A DNA stretch of 64,000 nucleotides from Tautonia plasticadhaerens. Its GTDB lineage: Bacteria > Planctomycetota > Planctomycetia > Isosphaerales > Isosphaeraceae. Positions 34,354 through 41,997 of the stretch are shown piece after piece (within the stretch, counting starts at the first letter, position 1; the number at the start of each line of letters is the position of its first letter). Both the position numbers and the translations under genes were made by a program. The stretch is from assembly GCF_007752535.1 (NCBI RefSeq), contig NZ_CP036426.1:1302001-1366000 (forward strand). Reading direction: 5' to 3'. Below the pieces are notes generated by a model. It saw nothing but the letters and a program-made list of their open reading frames with translations, did not search any database and had not been told where the DNA came from.

Positions 34354-34743
34354 ATGACAGCCTCGCAAACATCGGGGACCCAGGACTGGCGAGCGATCGC
34401 CCAACTCAGTTCGGGGGGGGAACGCCTGCTCTGCGTCGGGGAGAGCTCCTCGCAGGTCCGCGCCGCCTACGTCGGCGCCTGGGGTGAGGTGATCCGGGAC
34501 GAGGATCGGCCCACCGTCCAGACGATCTCCCTGCAGAAATGGATCGGCCAGGTCTGGGCCGGCACCTGGGAGCACCAGCAGACCCTGGACGTCCCCGCCA
34601 CCCCCCGCAAGGAGAAGGCCGAGGCCAACGGCGACGGCGACGGCGACGGCGGCTCCCTTGGCGACGCCAACGGCGACGGCGACGGCAACACCAACGGGAA
34701 CGGCCACGCCAACGGCACCGCCGCGGAGATCGCCGAGGCCTGA
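34354..34743 (+). CDS. Hypothetical protein with an acidic Gly/Asn/Asp tail
   Basis: I do not recognise this 129-residue protein. The first 85 residues look like a compact domain: DWRAIAQLSSGGERLLCVGES, SLQKWIGQVWAG and WEHQQTLDV. The last 40 residues are a low-complexity Gly/Asp/Asn repeat (DGDGDGG, then NGDGDGNTNGNGHANG), similar in composition to the N-terminus of DnaB in this window. No signal peptide or membrane segment is seen. It is followed by a strong intrinsic terminator and convergent with the Nif3-like gene. Confidence 0.65.
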   Translation: MTASQTSGTQDWRAIAQLSSGGERLLCVGESSSQVRAAYVGAWGEVIRDEDRPTVQTISLQKWIGQVWAGTWEHQQTLDVPATPRKEKAEANGDGDGDGGSLGDANGDGDGNTNGNGHANGTAAEIAEA

Positions 34744-34806
34744 GCCGACGCCCTCCCCCCGACCCCGACCCCGACCCCGGCGGCCTCCCGGCCGCCGTCC
34801 CCGAGG

Positions 34807-34835
34807 AATCCCCGGACCCCGTTCCGGGGATTTTT
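34807..34835 (+). terminator. Intrinsic terminator after the hypothetical gene
   Basis: AATCCCCGGA (34807-34816) pairs perfectly with TCCGGGGATT (34823-34832) around a 6-base loop, then a short T-run follows (34831-34835). It terminates transcription from the 34354 gene. Confidence 0.85.
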
Positions 34836-34848
34836 CGTTGGGACGGTC

Positions 34849-35949
34849 TCACGGGCACCGCATCGGGTCCGACTCCCTCCGGCTGGCCCAGGCCTCCAGG
34901 CCCGGGAAGGCCGCGCCGATCCGATCGGCCAGCATCTCGACCGCCGGCCGTTCCGTGGCGTGGTGGCCGGCGACGATCATCCCCATGCCCGCCGCCTCCG
35001 CCTCCAGGGCCCGGTGGAACCTGGCCTCCCCGGTCAGGAAGGCGTCCGCCCCGGCCTCCGAGGCGTCCCGGACGAAGTCGTCCGCCCCCCCGCAGGCCAC
35101 CGCCACTCGCTCGACCCGCCGATCCGGCTCCCCCACGAACTGGAGCCCCGGCGCCGGGAGGCGGTCTCGCACGATCCCGGCCAGCCGCCGCAGGGTGGTC
35201 GGCTCCGGGAGCCGGCCGATCCGGCCCACGCCGGCCGATTCGTCGCGGAGGATCGTCGGGTACGCGTCGATCGCCGGCTCCTCGTACGAGTGCGCCCTCC
35301 TGACCGCGTCGAGCACCATCGGTAGCCGGGCCGTCGGGCAGACGAACTCGATCCGCTGCTCCGGGGCCACCTCGCGCCTCCCGGCCCGGCCGACCGTCGG
35401 GTTCGTCCCCTCCAGCCCGAGGAACGTGCCGGATCCCTCCAGGGTGTACGAGCACTCGGCGTAATCGCCGATCCTCCCCGCCCCCGCCTCGAAGGCGGCC
35501 GACAGCACCGCCTCCCGGTCGGCCTCCGGGGCGAAGACGACCACCTTGCACCCCTGCCGGTCCGGGGCCGGCTTCAGGGGCCCGACCCCGACGAGTCCCA
35601 GGGCCTCGCAGAGGAAATCATTGATCCCCCCCCTCGTGTTGTCGAACGCCGTGTGGGGGCTGTAGAGCGCCACCCCCGCCCTCGCCAGCGGCCAGAGGAA
35701 CCCGTCCGCCCGGTCCGCCCGGAGCGACTGCACCGGCTTGAACCAGATCGGGTGGTGGCTGACGATCAGCTGCGCCCCCCCGTCCACCGCCTCCGAGGCG
35801 CTCCTCGGGGTGACGGTCAGGCACGTCATCACCTTCTCGACGGTCGCCGCCGGATCCCCCAGCAGGAGGCCGACGTTGTCCCAGTCCTCCGCCAGCCGGG
35901 TCGGGGCGAATCCCTCCATCCAGGAGGCGAGGTCGGCCACGGTCGTCAT
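34849..35949 (-). CDS. Nif3-like dinuclear metal-centre protein with a YqfO-type insertion
   Basis: Nif3-family proteins form hexamers with a two-metal centre; the reaction is not settled. The product is 366 residues. The N-terminal half has VGLLLGDP and the metal-binding IVSHHPIWF (about 62-70) with AFDNTRGG. The middle (about 135-235) is the PII/CutA-like insertion of the YqfO subgroup (CKVVVFAPEADREAVLSAAF, RRAHSYEEPAIDAYP). The C-terminal half ends with TGEARFHRALEAEAAGMGMIVAGHHATERPAVE, which supplies the remaining ligands. The ATG at 35949 overlaps the pabC stop by 4 bases. The folate-linked context may be coincidental. Confidence 0.88.
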   Translation of the reverse strand: MTTVADLASWMEGFAPTRLAEDWDNVGLLLGDPAATVEKVMTCLTVTPRSASEAVDGGAQLIVSHHPIWFKPVQSLRADRADGFLWPLARAGVALYSPHTAFDNTRGGINDFLCEALGLVGVGPLKPAPDRQGCKVVVFAPEADREAVLSAAFEAGAGRIGDYAECSYTLEGSGTFLGLEGTNPTVGRAGRREVAPEQRIEFVCPTARLPMVLDAVRRAHSYEEPAIDAYPTILRDESAGVGRIGRLPEPTTLRRLAGIVRDRLPAPGLQFVGEPDRRVERVAVACGGADDFVRDASEAGADAFLTGEARFHRALEAEAAGMGMIVAGHHATERPAVEMLADRIGAAFPGLEAWASRRESDPMRCP

Positions 35950-36812
35950 CGGGCGTCCTCCGATCGGAGCCAGGCGTGCAGGTCGTCCATCAGCCGTCGG
36001 GTGACGGGCCCGGGGTGGATGTAACAGATCGGTTCCGCCAGTCCCGTCCCGAGCGGCCCGAGCTGGACGACCGGGATGATCCCGCGTACGGCATTGGTCA
36101 GGAAGCACTCGTCGGCCCGCCGGAAGTCGTCGAGCGTCACGAGCGTGCCCGGATCGACGGATAACCCCATCGCCGCCGCCCGTTCGAGGACGACGGACCT
36201 CATGATCCCGGGCAGCATCGGCCGCGGTCGACCGTCCTCGCCGTGATCGTCGGGCGAGACGAGCCGGCCCCCCTCGACCAAAAACACATTGGTCCGGCTC
36301 CCCTCCAGGATCGCCCCGGACCCGAGTCGGGAGAGGTTCTCATCATAGCCGAGCCCCCGGGCCTCCTCGAACGCGAGCCGGCGAGACCAGTAGTTCAGCG
36401 CCTTCGACCGCAAGAGCCGGTCGTCCTCGGCGGGGAACCAGGTCGCGCAGGCCCTCGCGCCGGGCCGGCCCGGTGGGGGCGGCAGTGGACGACTCCTCAT
36501 CCAGATCCTCCCCGGCCTCCCGTCGTCGAAGCCTCCTGAGAGCGTGATCCGGAGCGTGCGATCGTCGAGGCTCCCTCCCTCCCCGAGGAGGGACCGCACC
36601 GCGGCCTCGTCCGGCAGGTCGCCCTCGTCGAACGGGATCCCCAGCTCCCGGGCCGATCGGCGCAACCGGCCCAGGTGCCGTTGCAGCAGGGTCGGCCGGC
36701 CGTCCCAGGTCCGGAGCGTCTCGAAGAGGCCGAGCCCGTGCTCGAACGCCCGGTCCAGCACGCTGATCGCCGGCGCCTCGTCGGGGACGACCTCCCCCCG
36801 GACCCAGATCAT
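35946..36812 (-). CDS. pabC: Class IV aminotransferase, 4-amino-4-deoxychorismate lyase type
   Basis: PabC converts 4-amino-4-deoxychorismate to p-aminobenzoate for folate synthesis. The 288-residue product has the class IV fold: VLDRAFEHGLGLFETLRTWDGRP at the start, the PLP lysine in LLRSKALNYWSRRLA (about residue 137), GAILEGSRTNVFLVEGGRL and DECFLTNAVRGIIPV. BCAT and D-alanine transaminases share this fold, so function rests mainly on the tight ATGA overlap with pabB just upstream. The downstream Nif3 gene overlaps too. Confidence 0.85.
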   Translation of the reverse strand: MIWVRGEVVPDEAPAISVLDRAFEHGLGLFETLRTWDGRPTLLQRHLGRLRRSARELGIPFDEGDLPDEAAVRSLLGEGGSLDDRTLRITLSGGFDDGRPGRIWMRSRPLPPPPGRPGARACATWFPAEDDRLLRSKALNYWSRRLAFEEARGLGYDENLSRLGSGAILEGSRTNVFLVEGGRLVSPDDHGEDGRPRPMLPGIMRSVVLERAAAMGLSVDPGTLVTLDDFRRADECFLTNAVRGIIPVVQLGPLGTGLAEPICYIHPGPVTRRLMDDLHAWLRSEDAR

Positions 36813-38371
36813 GCCCGGCCCTCCAGCACGTCCCGCATCGCCCGGCCCTTGTGCATCGTCTCCTCGAATTCGAGCTGCGGGTCGCTGTCGGCCACGATCC
36901 CGCCGCCGACCTGGTAGCGGACCCGGGGGCCCTCGACCACCATCGTCCGGATCGCGATGTTGAACGCGGCGTTTCCCCCCGCGCCGAAGTAGCCGATCGC
37001 CCCGGTATAGACCCCCCGACGGCTCGGCTCCAGCTCGTCGATGATTTCCATCGCCCGGATCTTCGGCGCCCCGGTGATCGACCCCCCCGGGAAGACGGCC
37101 CGGACCACCTCGATCGGCCCGACCCCCGGCCTCAGCCTCCCCTCGATCGTGGCGACCTGGTGGTGCACCGTCTCGAAGCTCTCGATCACCGACGGCTCCG
37201 TCACCCGGACCGACCCGAAGGCGCAGACCCTCCCCAGGTCGTTCCGCTCCAGGTCGACGATCATCGCCAGCTCGGCCCGGTCCTTAGGGCTGTCGACCAG
37301 CTCGGCCCGCATCGCCCGGTCCTCCTCCGGGGTCGCCCCCCGGGGCCTCGTCCCCTTGATCGGCCGGGTGATGATGTGATCTCCCCGGGTCCGGTAGAAC
37401 AGCTCCGGGCTGGAGCTGACCACCGCCCGGCCCTCCCCGAACCGCAGGTAGGCCGAGTACGGCGAGGGGCTCCGATGCCGGAGCCTCCGGTACAGGTCCA
37501 GGGGCTCGGGCCGGCCGATCGCCGTGAAGCGCTGGGAGATGTTCGCCTGGAAGATGTCGCCCGCGTGGATGTAGTCGACCGCCCGGCGGACCGCCCCACG
37601 GTACCCCTCCGGCGAAAAATTGCTGGTCGGCGGGGCCTCGAATCCCGACCTCGGCAGGCTCCTGGGCGGCCGTCGCAGCGCCTCCAGCCAGGACCTCACG
37701 CGATAATCGACCCGGTCGGCCGACTCCCCGAGGACGTTCGTCACCCAGAGCTTCGCCTCGCCCGACCGGTGGTCGACGGCCACGAACGTGTCGTAGAGCC
37801 CGAACGCCAGGTCGGGGACCGCGTCCTCCTTCGGGGCCTTCCGGGGGACCCGCTCGATCCATCGGGCCAGGTCGTAGCCGAGGTACCCGATCAGGCCCCC
37901 CAGGAACGGCGGGCGATCGCCCCCACCCGGGCCCTCCTCGACCGGCCGACCCAACCCGAGCCGGTCGACCAGTCGGTCCAGCCCGACCAGCGGGTCTCCC
38001 CGGCCGAACTCCCAACGCTCCGGGAAGATTGCCTGCCGCTCCTCGTCCATCCCCCGGTACGCGAACCGCCATCGGTCCATCGTCAGAAACGGCACGTCGA
38101 ACATCCCGGCCGGACGGGCGGCGAGGATGCTCCAACGCCCGGCGTCGCCGAAGCCGGGGCCCCCTTCGAGCAAGGCCGCGCCGGGCATCTCGCCGACCCG
38201 CATCGCGAGCCGATCGGCGGGCAGGTCGATCGGGATCACGATCGGCGGTTCGAACGCGGGGCGATCGGGCTCGGGCACGTCGGGGGCTCGATGCGGGGCG
38301 GGGGCGGGGCCGAGGGGGATCTCCCCGCGGCGGGGCGGCTCGAAATCGGGGGCCACCGCGGTACAATCCAT
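36809..38371 (-). CDS. pabB: Aminodeoxychorismate synthase component I
   Basis: PabB makes 4-amino-4-deoxychorismate from chorismate and ammonia. The chorismate-utilising domain is complete: DIFQANISQRF, SPELFYRTRGDHIITRPIKGTRPRG, LAMIVDLERNDLGRV and VFPGGSITGAPKIRAMEII. The PIKGT lysine is the PabB type; anthranilate synthase usually has PIAGT. The product has 520 residues, of which the first 45 are Pro-rich and may be flexible. It heads the pabB-pabC-Nif3 overlap operon and lies 53 bases from the divergent TIM-barrel gene. pabA is not in the window. Confidence 0.92.
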   Translation of the reverse strand: MDCTAVAPDFEPPRRGEIPLGPAPAPHRAPDVPEPDRPAFEPPIVIPIDLPADRLAMRVGEMPGAALLEGGPGFGDAGRWSILAARPAGMFDVPFLTMDRWRFAYRGMDEERQAIFPERWEFGRGDPLVGLDRLVDRLGLGRPVEEGPGGGDRPPFLGGLIGYLGYDLARWIERVPRKAPKEDAVPDLAFGLYDTFVAVDHRSGEAKLWVTNVLGESADRVDYRVRSWLEALRRPPRSLPRSGFEAPPTSNFSPEGYRGAVRRAVDYIHAGDIFQANISQRFTAIGRPEPLDLYRRLRHRSPSPYSAYLRFGEGRAVVSSSPELFYRTRGDHIITRPIKGTRPRGATPEEDRAMRAELVDSPKDRAELAMIVDLERNDLGRVCAFGSVRVTEPSVIESFETVHHQVATIEGRLRPGVGPIEVVRAVFPGGSITGAPKIRAMEIIDELEPSRRGVYTGAIGYFGAGGNAAFNIAIRTMVVEGPRVRYQVGGGIVADSDPQLEFEETMHKGRAMRDVLEGRA

Positions 38372-38424
38372 CAGACCAGAGCCGACCCCCCCGCGCCAAT
38401 TCCGACCGACCCGAGCCCCCCGCC

Positions 38425-39225
38425 ATGATCCGTTCCCCCCTGGGCCTCCGACTGCTGCCCGACCCCGACCGCCCCGTCAAGGACCAGCTCCGGGAGGCCG
38501 CCCGGCTGGGGGCCCGGGGCGTCGTCCTCGACGCCAGCGGGGACCTGAACCCGTCCCGGCTCTCCGACACCGGCCGCCGGGACCTCCGCCACACCCTCCG
38601 CTCCGTCGAGCTGTCGCTGATCGCCCTGTCGCTCCCCACCCGACGCCCCTTCGACACCGAAGACCAGCTCGACGACCGCCTCGCCAGGGCCTCCGCCGCC
38701 TTCACCCTCGCCTTCGAGCTGGGCGCGAAGCTCGTCCTGGCCCGGGTCGGGGCCGTCCCCCCCGAGGCCGACGCCCCCCGCCGGGCCGTCTTCTCCCACG
38801 CCCTGTCCGAACTGTCCGTCCGGGCCGACCACCGGGGCGTCAGGCTCGCCGTCGAGACCGGATCCGAGTCCGGCGCCGACCTCCAATCCTTCCTCGACGC
38901 CATCGACCATCCCGGCCTCGCCGCCAGCGTCGACCCCGGCGCCCTGCTCCGGCTCGGTCACGACCCGATCGAGGCCACCCGGGCCCTCGGCCCCCACGTC
39001 GCCCACGCCTATGCCCGAGACGCCACCGCCTCGGCCATCGACGAGGGGCCCGTCTCCGCCCATCCCCGCGGGTTCGGCTTCGCCCCCGGCGTCCTCGACT
39101 GGGAGGAGTACCTCGGCGCCCTCGAGGAGATCAACTACGCCGGATTCCTCACCATCTGGCCCGACCCCCGGCGGCCGATCGGCCCCCAGTTCTCGGCCCT
39201 CGCCGACCGCTTCGCCCGGTTCTGA
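38425..39225 (+). CDS. TIM-barrel protein, xylose-isomerase-like (sugar phosphate isomerase/epimerase type)
   Basis: The 266-residue product has the AP endonuclease 2/xylose isomerase-like barrel pattern: LGARGVVLDASGDLN, LSLIALSLPTRR, LVLARVGAVP, VRLAVETGSESGAD, AASVDPGALLRLGHDP and VAHAYARDA. The metal-binding Glu/Asp/His residues expected in the active site are in part recognisable (VETG, VDPG, HAYARD). It is likely a sugar isomerase or epimerase, or a related enzyme, of unknown substrate. TACAAT (38362-38367), partly inside the pabB 5' end, is a -10 candidate. The ATG at 38425 begins the conserved part. Confidence 0.75.
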   Translation: MIRSPLGLRLLPDPDRPVKDQLREAARLGARGVVLDASGDLNPSRLSDTGRRDLRHTLRSVELSLIALSLPTRRPFDTEDQLDDRLARASAAFTLAFELGAKLVLARVGAVPPEADAPRRAVFSHALSELSVRADHRGVRLAVETGSESGADLQSFLDAIDHPGLAASVDPGALLRLGHDPIEATRALGPHVAHAYARDATASAIDEGPVSAHPRGFGFAPGVLDWEEYLGALEEINYAGFLTIWPDPRRPIGPQFSALADRFARF

Positions 39226-39586
39226 TCCGGAGCCCGGGACGGTTTCCCCGGCCCCGGGCACCCGATTCGCACCACCCCCCGTGGTCGGGCGCACCCCCCG
39301 ACGGTGCGCGATCTCGGCCCCGGGAGGGGTCGACGTGATGCGATCCCGCATCGACCGGACGGCCCCGGCCGGGCCCGCCCCGGCGAGGTCGGCCGTCGTC
39401 GCGCACGCCGGACGACCCGGCCTCCGCGGCCGGCCGGTCGCGGGGGGCTCCGACCTCGCGCCTCCGGTCCGGCTCGCCGAGTCGTCCCGCCCGTCCCGGG
39501 CCGGGGGTGCATCGGCTCCCCGGGCGACCGCCCGGCCGCCCCCGCACCCCCGGCCCGCCCCCGGATCGAGCCAAGGAGACCCCGGA
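39226..39586. other. Intergenic region before corA
   Basis: A 361-base GC-rich stretch in which I saw no gene and no convincing promoter, only the corA ribosome binding site AAGGAG at 39573-39578. Confidence 0.4.
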
Positions 39587-40672
39587 GTGAATGCGGCAAC
39601 CCGGACTGCCTCCCGCTTCTTCAAGCGACACCCCAGGGTCGGGGCCCGGCCCGGCACGCTGGTCATCCCGGACGACGCCCCGCCGACGACCATCCGGATG
39701 GTCGAAGACTCCGGCGCCGAGATCCGGGAGCATGAAGTCCGGGACCTCGAGACGCTCCGGCGGGCGTTCGACGGCGGCACCACCACCTGGATCGACGTGC
39801 AGGGCTTCGGCGACCGCGACCGGATCGACGCGATCGGCTCGACCTTCGGGCTGCACCCGCTGCTGCTCGAAGACGTGGTGAACGTGCCCCAGCGGCCCAA
39901 GGTCGAGTCCTACGGGGATCAGGTCCTGATCATCGTCCGGATGATCCCGGTCGACATCGCGGAGCGTGCCGAGCCGGAGCAACTGAGCCTGGTCCTCGGG
40001 CCGCACTACGTGCTCACCTTCCAGGAGCGGCACGGCCACCTGCTGGCCCCGATCCGACGGCGGATCCGATCCCGCAAGGGGGCCCCGTCCGGCATGGGGG
40101 CCGATTACCTCGCCTACGCCCTCGTGGACACGGTCGTCGACGCCTACTACCCCGCCCTGGAGCGGATCGGCGAGCGCCTGGAGGACCTCGAGACCGAGGT
40201 CATCGAGCGCCCGACCCCCGAGGTGCTCGGCCGGCTCCACCACCTGAAGAATCGGCTGGTCGACCTCAGGCGCGGCATCTGGCCCCAGCGGGAGGCCCTC
40301 AACGCCCTGGTCCGGGGCGACTTCCCGGCGATCACCGACCCCGTCCGCATCTACCTCCGGGACACCCACGACCACTGCGTGCAGACCTCCGAGGTCGCCG
40401 AGATGTACCGGGAGATGGTCTCCGGCCTGATGAACACGTACCTCTCCTCCGTCGCCAACCGGACCAACGACGTGATGAAGGTGCTGACCATCGTCGCCAC
40501 GATCTTCATCCCGCTGAGCTTCCTCGCCGGCGTCTACGGCATGAACTTCGAGCACATGCCCGAATTGCACTCCCGGTGGGCCTACCCCACCCTCTGGGCC
40601 CTCATGGTCGGCGTGGCCGGCGGCATGCTCGCCTTCTTCTGGCGCAAGGGGTGGATCGGCCCCGGCGGGTGA
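39587..40672 (+). CDS. corA: CorA-family Mg2+/Co2+ transporter
   Basis: CorA forms a pentameric magnesium channel. The 361-residue product has the cytoplasmic N-terminal domain (TWIDVQGFGDRDRIDAIGSTFGLHPLLLEDVVN), a long stalk helix (about 165-300) and two C-terminal membrane helices. The signature YGMNFEHMPEL lies at about 321-331, directly after the first membrane helix (IFIPLSFLAGV). The GTG at 39587 has AAGGAG 8 bases upstream. The gene stands alone on the + strand. Confidence 0.94.
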   Translation: MNAATRTASRFFKRHPRVGARPGTLVIPDDAPPTTIRMVEDSGAEIREHEVRDLETLRRAFDGGTTTWIDVQGFGDRDRIDAIGSTFGLHPLLLEDVVNVPQRPKVESYGDQVLIIVRMIPVDIAERAEPEQLSLVLGPHYVLTFQERHGHLLAPIRRRIRSRKGAPSGMGADYLAYALVDTVVDAYYPALERIGERLEDLETEVIERPTPEVLGRLHHLKNRLVDLRRGIWPQREALNALVRGDFPAITDPVRIYLRDTHDHCVQTSEVAEMYREMVSGLMNTYLSSVANRTNDVMKVLTIVATIFIPLSFLAGVYGMNFEHMPELHSRWAYPTLWALMVGVAGGMLAFFWRKGWIGPGG

Positions 40673-40822
40673 CCGCCCCACCCGCGTTCGGCGCCCCCGT
40701 TCGTCCTCGCCGACTCCCTCCCCGGACGATGCATCCGGCGAGATCCTGCCCAGATCGGGCGTTCCCGGCCCGATCCCCCGCATTCGGGAAAGCCGGGGGC
40801 CGGGTGGGGTGGGATCGGTGGA

Positions 40823-40840
40823 CGCGCAACGCGTTGCGCG
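40823..40840. repeat. 18-bp perfect palindrome
   Basis: CGCGCAACGCGTTGCGCG is its own reverse complement. It lies 150 bases after corA. It could be a protein-binding site or part of a repeated palindromic element. Confidence 0.6.
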
Positions 40841-40863
40841 CCATCGCCGACCCCGCACCCCGG

Positions 40864-40944
40864 CCCTCTCCCCGCTCGCGGGGAGAGGGGGCTCCGGACC
40901 CTCGCCCCCGTTGGCGGGGGAGAGGGTGGGCGCAGCCCGAGTGA
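40864..40944. repeat. Paired hairpin element of the GGGAGAGGG type
   Basis: CCCTCTCCCC (40864-40873) pairs with GGGGAGAGGG (40880-40889), and CCCTCGCCCCCG (40899-40910) pairs with CGGGGGAGAGGG (40915-40926) with one mismatch. They are followed by GTGGGCGCAGCCCGAGTGAGGGGGG. This layout resembles dispersed extragenic palindromic elements in many GC-rich genomes. Confidence 0.6.
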
Positions 40945-41381
40945 GGGGGGATCGGACGATCCGCCGGGCTTGGGTCCGAACTCCGGGACCCTCGCCCCGG
41001 CATGCGCCCCGGGATCGGGGGACGAGGGACGGGACCGATCGGGTAAGAGGAAGGCGGATGGACAACCGAAAGATCCTGTGATTGCCGATCGCCCCGACCT
41101 CGATAGTAATGTCGGGGGACGACGACATCCTCGCCGTCCCCCGTCCGTCGATCGACCGCCCGGCCTCGACTCGTCCCCCTCTTTGGCAATCCGAGCAGCA
41201 CCGTCCCATCGAGGCCCCTCGACGGCCGGGGCCGCCGATCCCGACCCGCCCGCCGGGATCGGCAGGCCCGAAGCGTGCGGGAGTCGACCCGACCTCCGGG
41301 TCGAGGGAGGACCCCCGGCCCTGTCGAACCGGCTCCTCCCCGGAGGGGCCGGGACCCCCGATCTGGCCGAGACCGCCCGGC

Positions 41382-41822
41382 GCGAAACGAACCCATCCTC
41401 GCCGGGGAGTTTGCGGAGCGAACCCATTCTCGATCGCCGAGACGGTTTCCCGTTCAGGGTTTAGGTCGTTGGCCCGGGGCGCACCGGGGCGCACCAGCCC
41501 ACGCCCGGACCACTCCGAAGGGCGTACGACGCCCTCCGACCGCCCCGCGACCGCCCCCCGGCTCGACGACCCCGCCCCGGCGGTCGAGTCGCGCGAAACG
41601 AAGCCGATCGGGCGCGACGTTCGCGCGGAGCGAACCCAATTGACATCGCGGTAAACCCGTTGAGGAAAGACGTTGCATCAGGTCGTACCGGGTAAGCGAG
41701 GCGCACCGGCCCGCTCGGCCTCGACTGGGATTCGGGAGGGAGATCGACCGGGGCCGGCAACACGTGAACTCGGGCGCAACGAACCCATTCCCCCGGAGCC
41801 GTTGCGCGGAGCGAACCCAATT
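41382..41822. repeat. Three copies of a bipartite GCGAACCCA repeat
   Basis: Units lie at 41382-41428, 41592-41641 and 41774-41822. Each has a first motif of the form ACGAA(C/G)CC(A/G)AT or similar (41387, 41598, 41779) and a second motif GCGAACCCA(A/T)T (41418, 41630, 41811), 31 to 32 bases apart, with GCGGAG or CGCGGAG before the second. The sequence between the motifs is not conserved. Spacing between units is about 210 and 182 bases. Confidence 0.7.
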
Positions 41823-41926
41823 CGATCCTCCGAACGTTGAGTTCCAGTTTTGACTTATGGCCGATTGAGGCGGCGCATTGATGGCGCACCGGCCGGTGCG
41901 GCGCGGCGCATCGGCCCCTCCCGTTC

Positions 41927-41935
41927 TGGTATGAT
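41927..41935 (+). promoter_or_regulatory. Extended -10 element before the GH38-like gene
   Basis: TGGTATGAT (41927-41935; TATGAT at 41930-41935) matches an extended -10. No convincing -35 is present. The gene begins 63 bases downstream. Confidence 0.4.
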
Positions 41936-41997
41936 CCGACGACCCGGCACCCCCGGCACGTTTCCCCCAGGCCCCGACCGAGCAAGGCGACTGCGAG

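Larger units (their letters stand above)
40673..41997. other. 1.3-kb gene-free region rich in repeats
   Basis: No coding frame here looks real on either strand. The region holds an 18-bp perfect palindrome (40823-40840), two adjacent GC hairpins (40864-40926), a possible promoter (TTGCCG 41082-41087, TAGTAA 41104-41109), three copies of a spaced repeat (41382-41822) and an extended -10 element before the next gene (41927-41935). It is the largest non-coding block in the window. Confidence 0.6.

Noticed and set aside
40864-41822. Possible CRISPR array in the repeat-rich region
   Set aside because: The repeats are inverted or bipartite and spaced about 200 bases apart, with no regular repeat-spacer pattern and no cas genes nearby.
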